From positions 1 to 56,855 of the forward strand of contig JAEZYP010000022.1 in the NCBI GenBank assembly GCA_023418995.1: a DNA stretch of 56,855 bases. The letters are read 5' to 3'. Made by a program: the position numbers and the translations under genes. Within the stretch, counting starts at the first letter, position 1. Each line of letters begins with the position of its first letter. Positions 32,601-40,520 of this stretch are shown here, piece after piece. A model generated the notes under the pieces. That model saw only the letters and a program-made list of their open reading frames with translations, searched no databases and had not been told where the DNA came from. The stretch comes from Bacillota bacterium (GTDB lineage: Bacteria > Bacillota > Clostridia > Oscillospirales > Acutalibacteraceae).

Positions 32601-33023
32601 ATGGCTTGTTTTATCGCGCCAACAGTTGAGGCAATCGTCGTGACAATTGTTAAAAAAAGTGTAGAAAAAAAAGAAAGAGAAGCGCAGAGGGTGGCGCTGG
32701 CAACCGGCATTCCGGCTGCTGAAAATCAAGCGGAATCCGGAATTTCGTGGAGCCGAAAATTAAGCTGGCTTAGAAATCTACTATGGGGCGGAGTTTTTCT
32801 GCTGGCAATCGAACATATTTGGCACGGAGAAGTGGTTCCGTGGCCGCCGTTCCTTACCGCGATGAATAATCCGGCGGATATCATGCCTATGGTAAAGGAA
32901 ATTGCGACCGTGGGCGTATCCATGGCGCTTCTTGTCACTGCGGTATGGTGCGTTATGTGCTTTGTGGCCGATCGTATCAGCAAAGCGAAGCCTGCTGCTG
33001 TTCCTGCGGCACAGGAGGATTAA
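32601..33023 (+). CDS. orphan membrane protein A of a two-gene pair
   Basis: 140 residues from the ATG at 32601, six bases or so after AGGAGGAA. The conserved-looking start MACFIAPTVEAIVVTIV precedes a charged KKSVEKKERE segment. Two membrane helices follow at about residues 62-76 (WLRNLLWGGVFLLAIEHIWHG) and 104-127 (VGVSMALLVTAVWCVMCFVAD), with an Ala/Pro tail. I do not recognise the family. Its stop lies four bases before the next gene, which is also a small membrane protein, so they are probably partners. A terminator-ending leader precedes it. Confidence 0.75.
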   Translation: MACFIAPTVEAIVVTIVKKSVEKKEREAQRVALATGIPAAENQAESGISWSRKLSWLRNLLWGGVFLLAIEHIWHGEVVPWPPFLTAMNNPADIMPMVKEIATVGVSMALLVTAVWCVMCFVADRISKAKPAAVPAAQED

Positions 33024-33027
33024 GGAA

Positions 33028-33327
33028 ATGTGTTTATTAATTACGTTACTTGCGGCTGTAATTACCACGGTTATCTGGTACACACAGGCGCCCAGAGATT
33101 TATACAAAGTCAGTACGCTGTGTTTTATGTACTGGGGCGCATCCATCATGTGGCTCGTCGATGGCTTCTTCTGCATCGCGGAGGGCGAGGCATTTTTGGA
33201 TTTCAGCCAGAACGATGCGCTGCTGGGTTTCACGGTTGTCCTTTGCGGGTTGGCGGTATGGGTTATTGTTCTGCTGTATCGGGACCCAAAAAATGTATGG
33301 AAGTCTAAATTGAATTCTAAAAACTGA
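33028..33327 (+). CDS. orphan membrane protein B of a two-gene pair
   Basis: 99 residues from the ATG at 33028; AGGAGG at 33013-33018 inside the end of the previous gene serves it (nine-base spacing). Three membrane helices are likely: MCLLITLLAAVITTVIWY, TLCFMYWGASIMWLVDGFF and LGFTVVLCGLAVWVIVLLY. Acidic residues (EGEAFLDFSQND) sit between the second and third. I do not recognise the family. Tight coupling with the preceding gene suggests a small two-component membrane complex, function unknown. Confidence 0.75.
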   Translation: MCLLITLLAAVITTVIWYTQAPRDLYKVSTLCFMYWGASIMWLVDGFFCIAEGEAFLDFSQNDALLGFTVVLCGLAVWVIVLLYRDPKNVWKSKLNSKN

Positions 33328-33387
33328 TCATTAGAGAGCAGCCTTTGCGGTACGCCGGGTATCGGAAACTGCACCGGCGCAATGATC
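33326..33387 (+). promoter_or_regulatory. compact folded leader before the ECF S-component gene
   Basis: An outer seven-pair stem GATCATT/AATGATC (33326-33332 with 33381-33387) encloses a six-pair hairpin CGCCGG/CCGGCG (33353-33358 with 33374-33379). The arrangement of about 62 bases, ending 11 bases before the AAGGAG ribosome site, resembles a translation-controlling riboswitch in size. The class is not recognised. Confidence 0.4.
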
Positions 33388-33412
33388 GGACATATTTTAA
33401 GGAGATTTGTTT

Positions 33413-33940
33413 GTGAAAAAATCAATCACCGTTAATCTGACCGGAACAGCCCTTTGTGTTGCGTTGGGCATTGTTCTTCCAATGTGTTTCCATATGTTTG
33501 GAGCGGGCACAACCTTTTTGCCCATGCATATTCCTGTACTGCTTTGCGGGTTCATTTTCGGGTGGCAATACGGCGCGCTTTGTGGGTTCATTGTACCACT
33601 GCTGTCTTCCGTCTTAACCGGAATGCCCCCGATTTTCCCGACGGGAACGGCCATGATGCTTGAGCTTTGCGCTTACGGTGTCTTAACCGGTCTTTTTTAT
33701 CAGAAATTCCGCTGGAACGTATACCTTGCGTTGATTGGCGCGATGCTTGGCGGTCGCGCTGTTTCCGGCGCTGCAAACGCGGTCTTTATGAATATAGCAA
33801 ACAAGCCCTACGGGTTTGCGGCTTTCCTTTCGGGAGCGTTTGTTCAGGCACTGCCCGGAATTATGATTCAGGTTATTTTGATTCCCGCCTTGATTTTGGC
33901 CTTGGAAAAGTCAAAGCTTATAATCAGACAAAGAGCTTGA
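33413..33940 (+). CDS. ECF-transporter substrate-binding (S) component
   Basis: 175 residues from GTG 33413, eight bases after AAGGAG; the TTG at 33407 is too close to the ribosome site. About six membrane helices are seen. The start VNLTGTALCVALGIVLPMCFHMFG and the segment LLCGFIFGWQYGALCGFIVPLLSSVLTGMPPIFPT are typical of S components of energy-coupling-factor vitamin importers, which bind a vitamin or metal in the membrane and pair with a shared EcfA-A'-T module coded elsewhere. The substrate cannot be told by eye. The next gene is a methyltransferase 23 bases away. Confidence 0.85.
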   Translation: MKKSITVNLTGTALCVALGIVLPMCFHMFGAGTTFLPMHIPVLLCGFIFGWQYGALCGFIVPLLSSVLTGMPPIFPTGTAMMLELCAYGVLTGLFYQKFRWNVYLALIGAMLGGRAVSGAANAVFMNIANKPYGFAAFLSGAFVQALPGIMIQVILIPALILALEKSKLIIRQRA

Positions 33941-33963
33941 AGAGGGAGGACGGGAACCAGACT

Positions 33964-34551
33964 ATGACAAATGAAATAAAAGAGTTTTTTGACCAGCGCG
34001 CTGCGTTATGGGATGATATTTGCACCTATGATCAAAAAAAGATGGAAGCAATCGTAACCCTCGCGGGAATTGCTTCCGGTTCTCGGGTTGTGGATATCGC
34101 CTGCGGAACCGGAGTCATGTTTCCAGAAATGCTTTCTCGCAACCCGGAAACGATATTGGGCGTTGACTTGTCGGATGCAATGATTGCTAAAGCACAGAGG
34201 AAGTTTACAGATGAGCGACTGCGGTTGCTTGCATCCGATCTCTTTCAAGTTCAGGAAACCGGTTTTGACATCGCGATGATCTTCTGCGCCTATCCTCATT
34301 TTCCCGACAAATCAAAGCTCGCGAAACAGATATCCAAAATGCTGAATGACGGCGGAAGATTTATGGTCGCGCACTGTGAAGGCAGAGCTTCAGTCAACCA
34401 CTGTCACGCCGGGGATGCGGTAAGCCAAATTTCTTGGGCCCTGCGCCCCGTGAAGGAAGAGGCTGCGGAATTCGCGGCTTATTTTGATATCGATATGCTG
34501 TCGGATACTTCTGAAATCTATTTCTTCTCAGGAACCAAGAAGCGAGGGTAA
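33964..34551 (+). CDS. class I SAM-dependent methyltransferase
   Basis: 195 residues from the ATG at 33964. The SAM-binding motif I is VVDIACGTGVMFPEM (about residue 43), followed by ILGVDLSDAMIAKAQRKF and LLASDLFQV. The later FDIAMIFCAYPHFPDKSKLAKQISKMLNDGGRFMVAHCEGR matches motif III of ubiquinone/UbiE-like small-molecule methyltransferases. The substrate is unknown. Its upstream neighbour is an ECF S component, so it may act on the imported compound; that is inference. A much longer upstream open frame overlaps the S component and is not credible. Ribosome site GGGAGGA lies 13 bases before the start, rather far. Confidence 0.85.
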   Translation: MTNEIKEFFDQRAALWDDICTYDQKKMEAIVTLAGIASGSRVVDIACGTGVMFPEMLSRNPETILGVDLSDAMIAKAQRKFTDERLRLLASDLFQVQETGFDIAMIFCAYPHFPDKSKLAKQISKMLNDGGRFMVAHCEGRASVNHCHAGDAVSQISWALRPVKEEAAEFAAYFDIDMLSDTSEIYFFSGTKKRG

Positions 34552-34603
34552 AGCACCATGAATTTTATATGACCGATAAATGCAGTCTATAGAAACCCTC
34601 GTC

Positions 34604-34635
34604 AAACCTGCCCTGTTAAGCGGCAGGTTTTTCTT
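34604..34635 (+). terminator. intrinsic terminator after the methyltransferase gene
   Basis: Perfect nine-pair stem (34604-34612 AAACCTGCC with 34622-34630), nine-base loop, then TTCTTTAT. Confidence 0.85.
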
Positions 34636-34751
34636 TATCTCCGCTATTTTCGGTGCTTAAAGGATTCTCGTTGATCTGTCTTTTTCTAATTATTGTATCA
34701 GTGACAAGGCTAAACTTCTAAAATTATTATTAAAAATGTCGAATTGATTTG

Positions 34752-34780
34752 TTGACAAATAGGAGGAAAAGGCATAATAT
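34752..34780 (+). promoter_or_regulatory. strong sigma-A promoter of pta, with a leader of about 210 bases
   Basis: TTGACA (34752-34757), 17-base spacer, TAATAT (34775-34780). The start codon is at 34999, so the untranslated leader is about 210 bases. It has G/C-rich segments (about 34800-34860) but no riboswitch class I recognise and no terminator. Confidence 0.8.
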
Positions 34781-34998
34781 TAATCCGGAAATAAACCAGG
34801 AGCGCTTCTTTGCGGCTTTCAGGGTTTGCCCGGTCGCGGAAGACCACGTGTCCCGTAATTATTCGTATCAACAATCAACTGCAAAAAAAAGTGGTGTATA
34901 TTAATATGATTGTAGGGCGCCGATAAAGGTATCCCTATACGGAACGCAAAAAGAAGGGTATGCGCTTCCAAAGTTTCATCATAAGGAGGAATTTGTTT

Positions 34999-35970
34999 AT
35001 GTTTAAAAAAATGGTCGCGATGTTAAAGGCAGATAAGCGAAAGCTGGTTTTTACTGAGGGCACGGATTCAAGAATTCTTGAAGCGGCAAGCAGGCTGAAA
35101 AAGGAAGAGATTCTGGAACCGATCCTTTTGGGGAATTCAGAAGAAATAAATGCTGCTTCTAAGGAATGTGGCTGGCCGATTGACGGGGTTCAGATTATTG
35201 ATCCATTGGACTTTGCTGATTTTGATGCGATGGTTGCTAAGATGGTTGAGCTCAGAAAAGGTAAAATGGATGAGGAAGCCTGTCGTTCCGCGTTAAAAAA
35301 ATCCAATTATTTCGGAACCATGCTGGTAAAAATGGGATACGCAGACGGTCTTCTGGGCGGCGCGACCTATTCCACTGCCGACACCGTTCGACCCGCGCTT
35401 CAAATCGTAAAGACCAAGCCGGGCAATAAGATTGTATCAAGCTGCTTTATTATGGTTCGCCCGACCCAAAACGGAGATGAGAAATATGTGATGGCAGACT
35501 GCGCGATTAATATTACTCCGAATGAGGACGAGCTGGTAGAAATTGCGGTGGAAACAGCAAGGACTGCAAAAATATTTGACATCAACCCGAAGGTAGCCAT
35601 GCTTTCTTACAGTACCATGGGCTCCGGCAAGGGTGATTCGGTTGACCTCGTTCACAATGCGGCAGAAAAGTTGAAAGCGATGAACCTTGATTTTCCGGTA
35701 GACGGTGAGCTCCAGTTTGACGCCGCGTTTTCACCGGAAGTCGCCAAAATTAAAGCGAAGGATTCTCCGGTAGCTGGTCAGGCAAACACCTTTGTATTCC
35801 CCGACATCAACGCGAGTAACATTGGATATAAAATCGCGCAGCGCCTCGGCGGCTTTGATGCTATCGGTCCGATTCTTCAGGGTCTGAATGCTCCGATCAA
35901 TGACCTTTCCAGAGGCTGCAATGCTGAGGAAGTCTATAAAATGGCGATTATCACTGCCGCGTTAAAGTAA
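34999..35970 (+). CDS. pta: phosphate acetyltransferase
   Basis: 323 residues from the ATG at 34999 after AAGGAGGA; the frame is open to 34960 without a ribosome site. It converts acetyl-CoA and phosphate to acetyl phosphate and CoA in acetate fermentation. The short single-domain Pta pattern is clear: KLVFTEGTDSRILEAA, ADGLLGGATYSTADTVRPALQIV, ADCAINITPNEDELVEIA, MLSYSTMGSG and FPDINASNIGYKIAQRLGGFDAIGPILQGLNAPINDLSRGC. No ackA is in the window. The strong promoter fits a high-flux enzyme. Phosphobutyryltransferase relatives are shorter and differ in these motifs. Confidence 0.96.
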   Translation: MFKKMVAMLKADKRKLVFTEGTDSRILEAASRLKKEEILEPILLGNSEEINAASKECGWPIDGVQIIDPLDFADFDAMVAKMVELRKGKMDEEACRSALKKSNYFGTMLVKMGYADGLLGGATYSTADTVRPALQIVKTKPGNKIVSSCFIMVRPTQNGDEKYVMADCAINITPNEDELVEIAVETARTAKIFDINPKVAMLSYSTMGSGKGDSVDLVHNAAEKLKAMNLDFPVDGELQFDAAFSPEVAKIKAKDSPVAGQANTFVFPDINASNIGYKIAQRLGGFDAIGPILQGLNAPINDLSRGCNAEEVYKMAIITAALK

Positions 35971-35997
35971 TCTTGATAGGGAAATAGGACGGTCGTA

Positions 35998-36879
35998 ATG
36001 AGTATTCTGTTTAACACCGCAGGAACCTGGTACAAAGGCAACCTCCATATGCACACCACGAATTCAGATGGCTCGCTTTCTCCCCAAGCTGCGGCGGCAC
36101 TTTACAAAAAAGCGGGGTATGATTTTATCGCGCTGACCGATCATTGGGTTCAAAGTGAAAACGTAAAGGATGACGGCTTTCTTTTCTTGAGCGGCTGTGA
36201 GTGGGATACCGGGGATATGGTTCGTTCGGCCATATTCCATATCATCGGCGTTGGAATGGAAAGACAAGTGCTGTTGAAAAAAGACCTTTCCAGAAATCCT
36301 CAGGTGATTATTGACGCAATCAATGAGGCGGGCGGAATCGCAATTCTTGCTCATCCGGCATGGTCTGTTACTGACCCGGAAGACGGGTTAGCCCTCAGCG
36401 GATTAAGCGGTGCGGAGATTTATAATTCCTTTTCCGGTTTGCCGTGGAACGGGCGGCGTGCGGATTCCAGCCTTTATTTTGACCTTTGGGCAAACAGGGG
36501 AAGGGCTGCGGGATGCTTTGCTGCCGATGACTGTCATGTTTACGGCGGAGAGCAGACAAAGTCATATATCATGGTGAATGCTCCGGAATTAACCGCCAAC
36601 GCTGTTAAAAAATCAATCACAGAAGGAAATTTCTACGCTTCTCAGGGTCCCGTTTTTCAGAATGTAAGGATAAATGGGAATGCTGTGGAGGTTGACTGCT
36701 CAGAGGTAGAATCGGTTGTGTTTTATACCAATACTGTTTGGTGCGGCGACCGAGTATGCAGCGGCAGCGTAACGACCGCTTCCTACCGGATTAAGTCCAC
36801 CGACAGATATGTTCGCGTGGAGTTGGTGGATCGAGACGGAAACATGGCGTGGACGGCTCCGTTCTTTGTAAACCAATAA
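35998..36879 (+). CDS. PHP-domain metal-dependent phosphoesterase-like protein
   Basis: 293 residues. All PHP metal-binding motifs are in order: GNLHMHTTNSDGSLSP (H-x-H), FIALTDHW, LSGCEWD, IAILAHPAW, and CFAADDCHVYGGE. The last 70 residues form a separate beta-rich tail (VRINGNAVEVDCSEVESVVFYTN). Such stand-alone PHP proteins hydrolyse phosphoesters such as nucleotides or histidinol phosphate. The substrate here is unknown. It begins 27 bases after pta and ends at a very strong terminator, so both are one unit. Confidence 0.87.
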   Translation: MSILFNTAGTWYKGNLHMHTTNSDGSLSPQAAAALYKKAGYDFIALTDHWVQSENVKDDGFLFLSGCEWDTGDMVRSAIFHIIGVGMERQVLLKKDLSRNPQVIIDAINEAGGIAILAHPAWSVTDPEDGLALSGLSGAEIYNSFSGLPWNGRRADSSLYFDLWANRGRAAGCFAADDCHVYGGEQTKSYIMVNAPELTANAVKKSITEGNFYASQGPVFQNVRINGNAVEVDCSEVESVVFYTNTVWCGDRVCSGSVTTASYRIKSTDRYVRVELVDRDGNMAWTAPFFVNQ

Positions 36880-36898
36880 AACTACATGATAGAAAATT

Positions 36899-36941
36899 AA
36901 GGGTCTGTTGCAAAACAAAAGTTTTGCAACAGACCCTTTTT
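36899..36941. terminator. very strong bidirectional terminator hairpin
   Basis: GGGTCTGTTGCAAAAC (36901-36916) pairs perfectly with 36921-36936 over AAAA; A/T flanks extend it to 18 pairs. It ends pta-PHP on plus and livF on minus. The arm resembles IS6-family terminal repeats (GGTTCTGTTGCAAAGTT as remembered). Confidence 0.85.
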
Positions 36942-36991
36942 GGCAGCCAAAACCTTCGGGATTTTGACTGGAGGTTAAAATGCTATGATGA

Positions 36992-37711
36992 TCAGGCAGT
37001 GACGGTTTTCTTTTTGGTTCCGAGATAGGCCGCTTTGACCTGCTCGTTTTCCAGAAGCTCACGTCCCTTGCCGGTTAAAGTGATTCTTCCTGTTTCCAGT
37101 ACGTAACCGATATCCGCAGCACGAAGTGCAAGGTTTGCGTTCTGCTCAATCAGCAGAATGGTCACACCCTGTTTGTTGATTTCCTGAATGATATCGAAGA
37201 TTCCTTTCACGACCAGAGGAGCGAGACCGAGTGACGGCTCATCCATCATAATCAAATCTGGTTTGCTCATCAGTGCGCGGCCAACGGCAAGCATCTGCTG
37301 TTCACCGCCGGAAAGTGTACCGGCCAGCTGCCAGGAGCGTTCTTTCAGGCGCGGAAACAGGTCATAAACCCATTTCAAATCTTCGGATAAGTCATCTTTT
37401 CTCATATACGCGCCGATTTTCAAATTTTCGAAAACGGTCAGATTTGGAAAAATGCGGCGTCCTTCCGGAACAAGGGTGATGCCATGTTTTACAATTTCCT
37501 GCGATTGCTTTCCGGTAATATCATTGTCATTATAAGTGATTTTACCGCTCTGCAGCTTTGCAAGACCGATAATGGAGCGCAGCGTTGTGCTTTTTCCTGC
37601 GCCGTTTGCCCCAATGAGTGTAACAATACTCTTATCCGGCACTTCAAACGAAATGCCCTTCACTGCTTCGATGCCGCCGTATGATACGTATAAATCTTCA
37701 ATTTTCAGCAT
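36992..37711 (-). CDS. livF: branched-chain amino-acid ABC transporter ATPase LivF
   Basis: 239 residues. ABC ATPase with Walker A GANGAGKST, signature LSGGEQQMLAVGRALM, Walker B LIMMDEPSLGLAP and the H-loop replaced by LLIEQNANLAL, the Q-x-N form typical of LivF. It drives, with LivG, uptake by LivH-LivM of leucine, isoleucine, valine or a related amino acid or amide presented by LivK. Its start overlaps the livG end by 14 bases. It is the last gene of the livK-H-M-G-F operon. Confidence 0.96.
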   Translation of the reverse strand: MLKIEDLYVSYGGIEAVKGISFEVPDKSIVTLIGANGAGKSTTLRSIIGLAKLQSGKITYNDNDITGKQSQEIVKHGITLVPEGRRIFPNLTVFENLKIGAYMRKDDLSEDLKWVYDLFPRLKERSWQLAGTLSGGEQQMLAVGRALMSKPDLIMMDEPSLGLAPLVVKGIFDIIQEINKQGVTILLIEQNANLALRAADIGYVLETGRITLTGKGRELLENEQVKAAYLGTKKKTVTA

Positions 37712-38519
37712 CGTCGTCCACCCCCAAATATGCCTCGATTACACGCTGGTTATTTTGTATTTCACCCGGTGTTCCTTTGCCGATTGTCTGACCGAAATCG
37801 AGAACATAAATCCGGTGGGATATCTCCATAACCAGATCCATATGGTGCTCAATCAGAAAAATCGTAAGATCAAAATCCTTTTGAATTTGCGTAATCGATG
37901 CGGTCAGCTCATCGGTTTCCTGCGGGTTCATGCCAGCTGCGGGCTCATCCAGAAGAAGCAGGCTCGGGTTGGTTGCAAGCGCCCGCGCTATTTCAAGGTG
38001 ACGCTGTTTGCCGTACGGAAGAGAGCTTGCAACGTCATTTTTTAAATCTGCCAGCCCCATTCTTTCAAGAAGCTCCTCGGTTTCCAATCTCATGCGCTTC
38101 TCTTCGCGCATTGCGCCCGGAAGGCGAAGCGTGGAACTGATTACATTACTTTTCATTCCGAAATGCTTCGCGATAATAATATTCTCAAAAACCGTGAGGT
38201 CCTTGAAAAGACGGATATTCTGAAACGTACGCGCACAGCCTCTGCGGGTAATCTTGTCCGGGCTCAGTCCGGTAATGTCTTCACCGTGCAGAAAAATCTT
38301 TCCGCTTGATGGGGTATAAACGCCGGTAATCATATTAAATGCCGTTGTTTTGCCTGCACCATTCGGCCCGATGAGGGCAACAATTTCATGCTCACGGATG
38401 GTGAGGTTCAGATTGTCTACCGCCACAACGCCGCCGAACTGCATGGTCATATTTTCCGTTCTGAGAACGACATTTTTATCAATTGACTTCGCCGATGCCT
38501 GGTTTGTCTGATTGCTCAT
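37698..38519 (-). CDS. livG: branched-chain amino-acid ABC transporter ATPase LivG
   Basis: 273 residues from the ATG at 38519 (MSNQTNQAS); the longer upstream frame lies inside livM. Walker A is GPNGAGKTT, the signature is LPYGKQRHLEIARALA as in LivG proteins, Walker B is LLLLDEPAAGMNP, and the H-loop is LIEHHMDLVM. The long insert with MREEKRMRLETEELLERMGL is normal for LivG. The ATG overlaps the livM stop by four bases (ATGA), so they are translationally coupled. Confidence 0.96.
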   Translation of the reverse strand: MSNQTNQASAKSIDKNVVLRTENMTMQFGGVVAVDNLNLTIREHEIVALIGPNGAGKTTAFNMITGVYTPSSGKIFLHGEDITGLSPDKITRRGCARTFQNIRLFKDLTVFENIIIAKHFGMKSNVISSTLRLPGAMREEKRMRLETEELLERMGLADLKNDVASSLPYGKQRHLEIARALATNPSLLLLDEPAAGMNPQETDELTASITQIQKDFDLTIFLIEHHMDLVMEISHRIYVLDFGQTIGKGTPGEIQNNQRVIEAYLGVDDDAEN

Positions 38520-39598
38520 TTTGATTCGCCCTCCTTTGCAGCCTTCGGAGCGAACAGCTTCGCAAAGAAGTTGAAGATTCTGTCCCAGGTAAGCTCGGTT
38601 CTGCCCATGATTCCGTTGCGGAAGAAGAGAACGATAATCATCAGGCATACGGAGAAGATAACCATGCTGAAGCCTGCGCGGAACAGGGTGATTTCATAGC
38701 CTGCGATTGTAAGCGGTTCATCAAAATAACGCAGCAGCTCCAAACCGCCGGTAACGATGAAGGAAGCAATCACGGTGCCACTGATGCTGCCCATGCCGCC
38801 CATTACAATAATCAGCAGGAAATTGTAGGTCAGGGTAAAGTAGAACTGCTTTGGGTCAACCGTGCCGAGCAGGGAAGCGTAAAGACCGCCGCCGATACCG
38901 GCAAAGAAGCCGCCGATTACAAAAGACAGTACCTTATGCTTAAAAAGGTTGATTCCCATTGCCTCGGCCGCGATATCGTCCTCACGGATAGCCTTAAAGG
39001 CACGTCCGTAGCTGGATTTAATTAACAGGACTGTTAAAATCAGCACAATAATCGCAACGCCGAAGGACCACCAGAGGTTGTTGGCGTTATCCGGAATATT
39101 CTTAATTCCAAGAGCGCCATTGGTCACACTCTGCCAGTTGGTGATCAGAATGCGGATGATTTCTGAAAAGCCCAGGGTTGCGATTGCCAGATAGTCGCCT
39201 CTCAAGCGCAGCACCGGAGCGCCAATCAAAAACGCGGCAAACGCAGACAGTACACCGCCCAAAAGAAGAGCGGGAACAAAATCAAGGTGAACATTCGCAA
39301 TCAGGGGATTCATGGGTTCCATGTAGAAGACCGTTTGGCGCAGCTCCAGAGGCAGGGAAAAAACCGCTACGGTGTAAGCTCCGATCGCCATAAAGCCTGC
39401 CTGCCCCAGAGAAAACAAGCCCGTAAATCCATTAATCAGGTTCATGGAAAGGCCGATGATCGTATAGATTGCACAGAGATTCAAAATTCTCACAACATAC
39501 GCATCAAGATAATCATTGGCGAAGTTGATCAGAATCAGAACCAGAACCGCAAGAATTGCGGTGCATATGATGTTTCGCTTCTTTTTATTATTCATCAT
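38516..39598 (-). CDS. livM: branched-chain amino-acid ABC transporter permease LivM
   Basis: 360 residues with eight to ten membrane helices. LNLCAIYTIIGLSMNLINGFTGLFSLGQAGFMAIGAY is the family start. RLRGDYLAIATLGFSEIIR is the strongly conserved cytoplasmic coupling region, followed by GRAFKAIREDDIAAEAMGIN (EAA-like loop). A cytoplasmic tail of about 30 residues is rich in Lys/Ala. It starts two bases after the livH stop. Forms the permease pair with LivH. Confidence 0.96.
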   Translation of the reverse strand: MMNNKKKRNIICTAILAVLVLILINFANDYLDAYVVRILNLCAIYTIIGLSMNLINGFTGLFSLGQAGFMAIGAYTVAVFSLPLELRQTVFYMEPMNPLIANVHLDFVPALLLGGVLSAFAAFLIGAPVLRLRGDYLAIATLGFSEIIRILITNWQSVTNGALGIKNIPDNANNLWWSFGVAIIVLILTVLLIKSSYGRAFKAIREDDIAAEAMGINLFKHKVLSFVIGGFFAGIGGGLYASLLGTVDPKQFYFTLTYNFLLIIVMGGMGSISGTVIASFIVTGGLELLRYFDEPLTIAGYEITLFRAGFSMVIFSVCLMIIVLFFRNGIMGRTELTWDRIFNFFAKLFAPKAAKEGESK

Positions 39599-39599
39599 G

Positions 39600-40493
39600 T
39601 CACACCTTCTCCGTTGTCTTTTCTCCGATTAAACCTGTTGGCTTAACCAGGAGAATCAGAATAAGCAGAACAAAGGCGAAAGCGTCGCGGTAGCCGGTAA
39701 GCGGAGGCATAAACGCTACCAGCATAATTTCAATTACGCCGAGAATAAATCCGCCGAGAACAGCGCCTTTAATATTGCCGATACCGCCGATAACCGCGGC
39801 GATAAAGCATTTCAGACCCGGCATCACGCCCATCAGCGGAGATACCTGAGGATATTTCATGCCCCAGAAGATAACGCCGATCGCAGCCAGACCGGAGCCG
39901 ATTCCAAAAGTCGCCGAAATAACCACATTGATATTGATTCCCATGACACGCGCGATTTCATAATCCTTTGAAACCGCGCGCATTGCCATACCTAGCTTTG
40001 TTTTGTTGATTACAAACAGAAGGATTGCCATGCTGACCAAAAGAACGAAGGGCACGACAAGTGACACTTTCTGAATGGAAACCGAGCCGAGATTGATGGT
40101 AGACATCATTCCCATGATGTCCGGGAACGCCTGCGGCATTCCTGTGAAGACGTAGGTAGCCAGATTTTCCAGCAGAAACGAAACGCCGATGGCAGAAACC
40201 AGAACGGAATCCTTTGGCGCTTCACGCAGCGGACAATAGGCCACTTTCTCTATCAAAATACCCAATAGCGCGGTAAACACCACTACAAAAATGCACGCGA
40301 AATACCAGGGAAGCTGAAAAACAGCAATTCCGAAAAATACGAAGTACGCTGACATCATAAAGATATCGCCGTGTGCAAAGTTGATGAGTCGCAGAATACC
40401 ATAAACCATGGTATAGCCAACGGCAATTAGGGCATAAAGACTGCCTACCGCAATTGCGTTTGCTAAATTTTGTAAAAATAATTCGATCGTCAT
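39600..40493 (-). CDS. livH: branched-chain amino-acid ABC transporter permease LivH
   Basis: 297 residues, about eight membrane helices. GSLYALIAVGYTMVYGILRLINFAHGDIFMM is the LivH signature. REAPKDSVLVSAIGVSFLLEN and GMAMRAVSKDYEIARVMGIN form the coupling loop. AAVIGGIGNIKGAVLGGFILGVIE near the end is also typical. It is encoded between livK (27-base gap) and livM. Confidence 0.96.
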   Translation of the reverse strand: MTIELFLQNLANAIAVGSLYALIAVGYTMVYGILRLINFAHGDIFMMSAYFVFFGIAVFQLPWYFACIFVVVFTALLGILIEKVAYCPLREAPKDSVLVSAIGVSFLLENLATYVFTGMPQAFPDIMGMMSTINLGSVSIQKVSLVVPFVLLVSMAILLFVINKTKLGMAMRAVSKDYEIARVMGININVVISATFGIGSGLAAIGVIFWGMKYPQVSPLMGVMPGLKCFIAAVIGGIGNIKGAVLGGFILGVIEIMLVAFMPPLTGYRDAFAFVLLILILLVKPTGLIGEKTTEKV

Positions 40494-40520
40494 AGCAAAA
40501 CTTCCTAATTCATTAATTCG

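Noticed and set aside
33667..34551. 294-residue frame that would extend the methyltransferase upstream
   Set aside because: The added part lies inside the ECF S-component gene in another frame; the ATG at 33964 begins right where the family fold starts.
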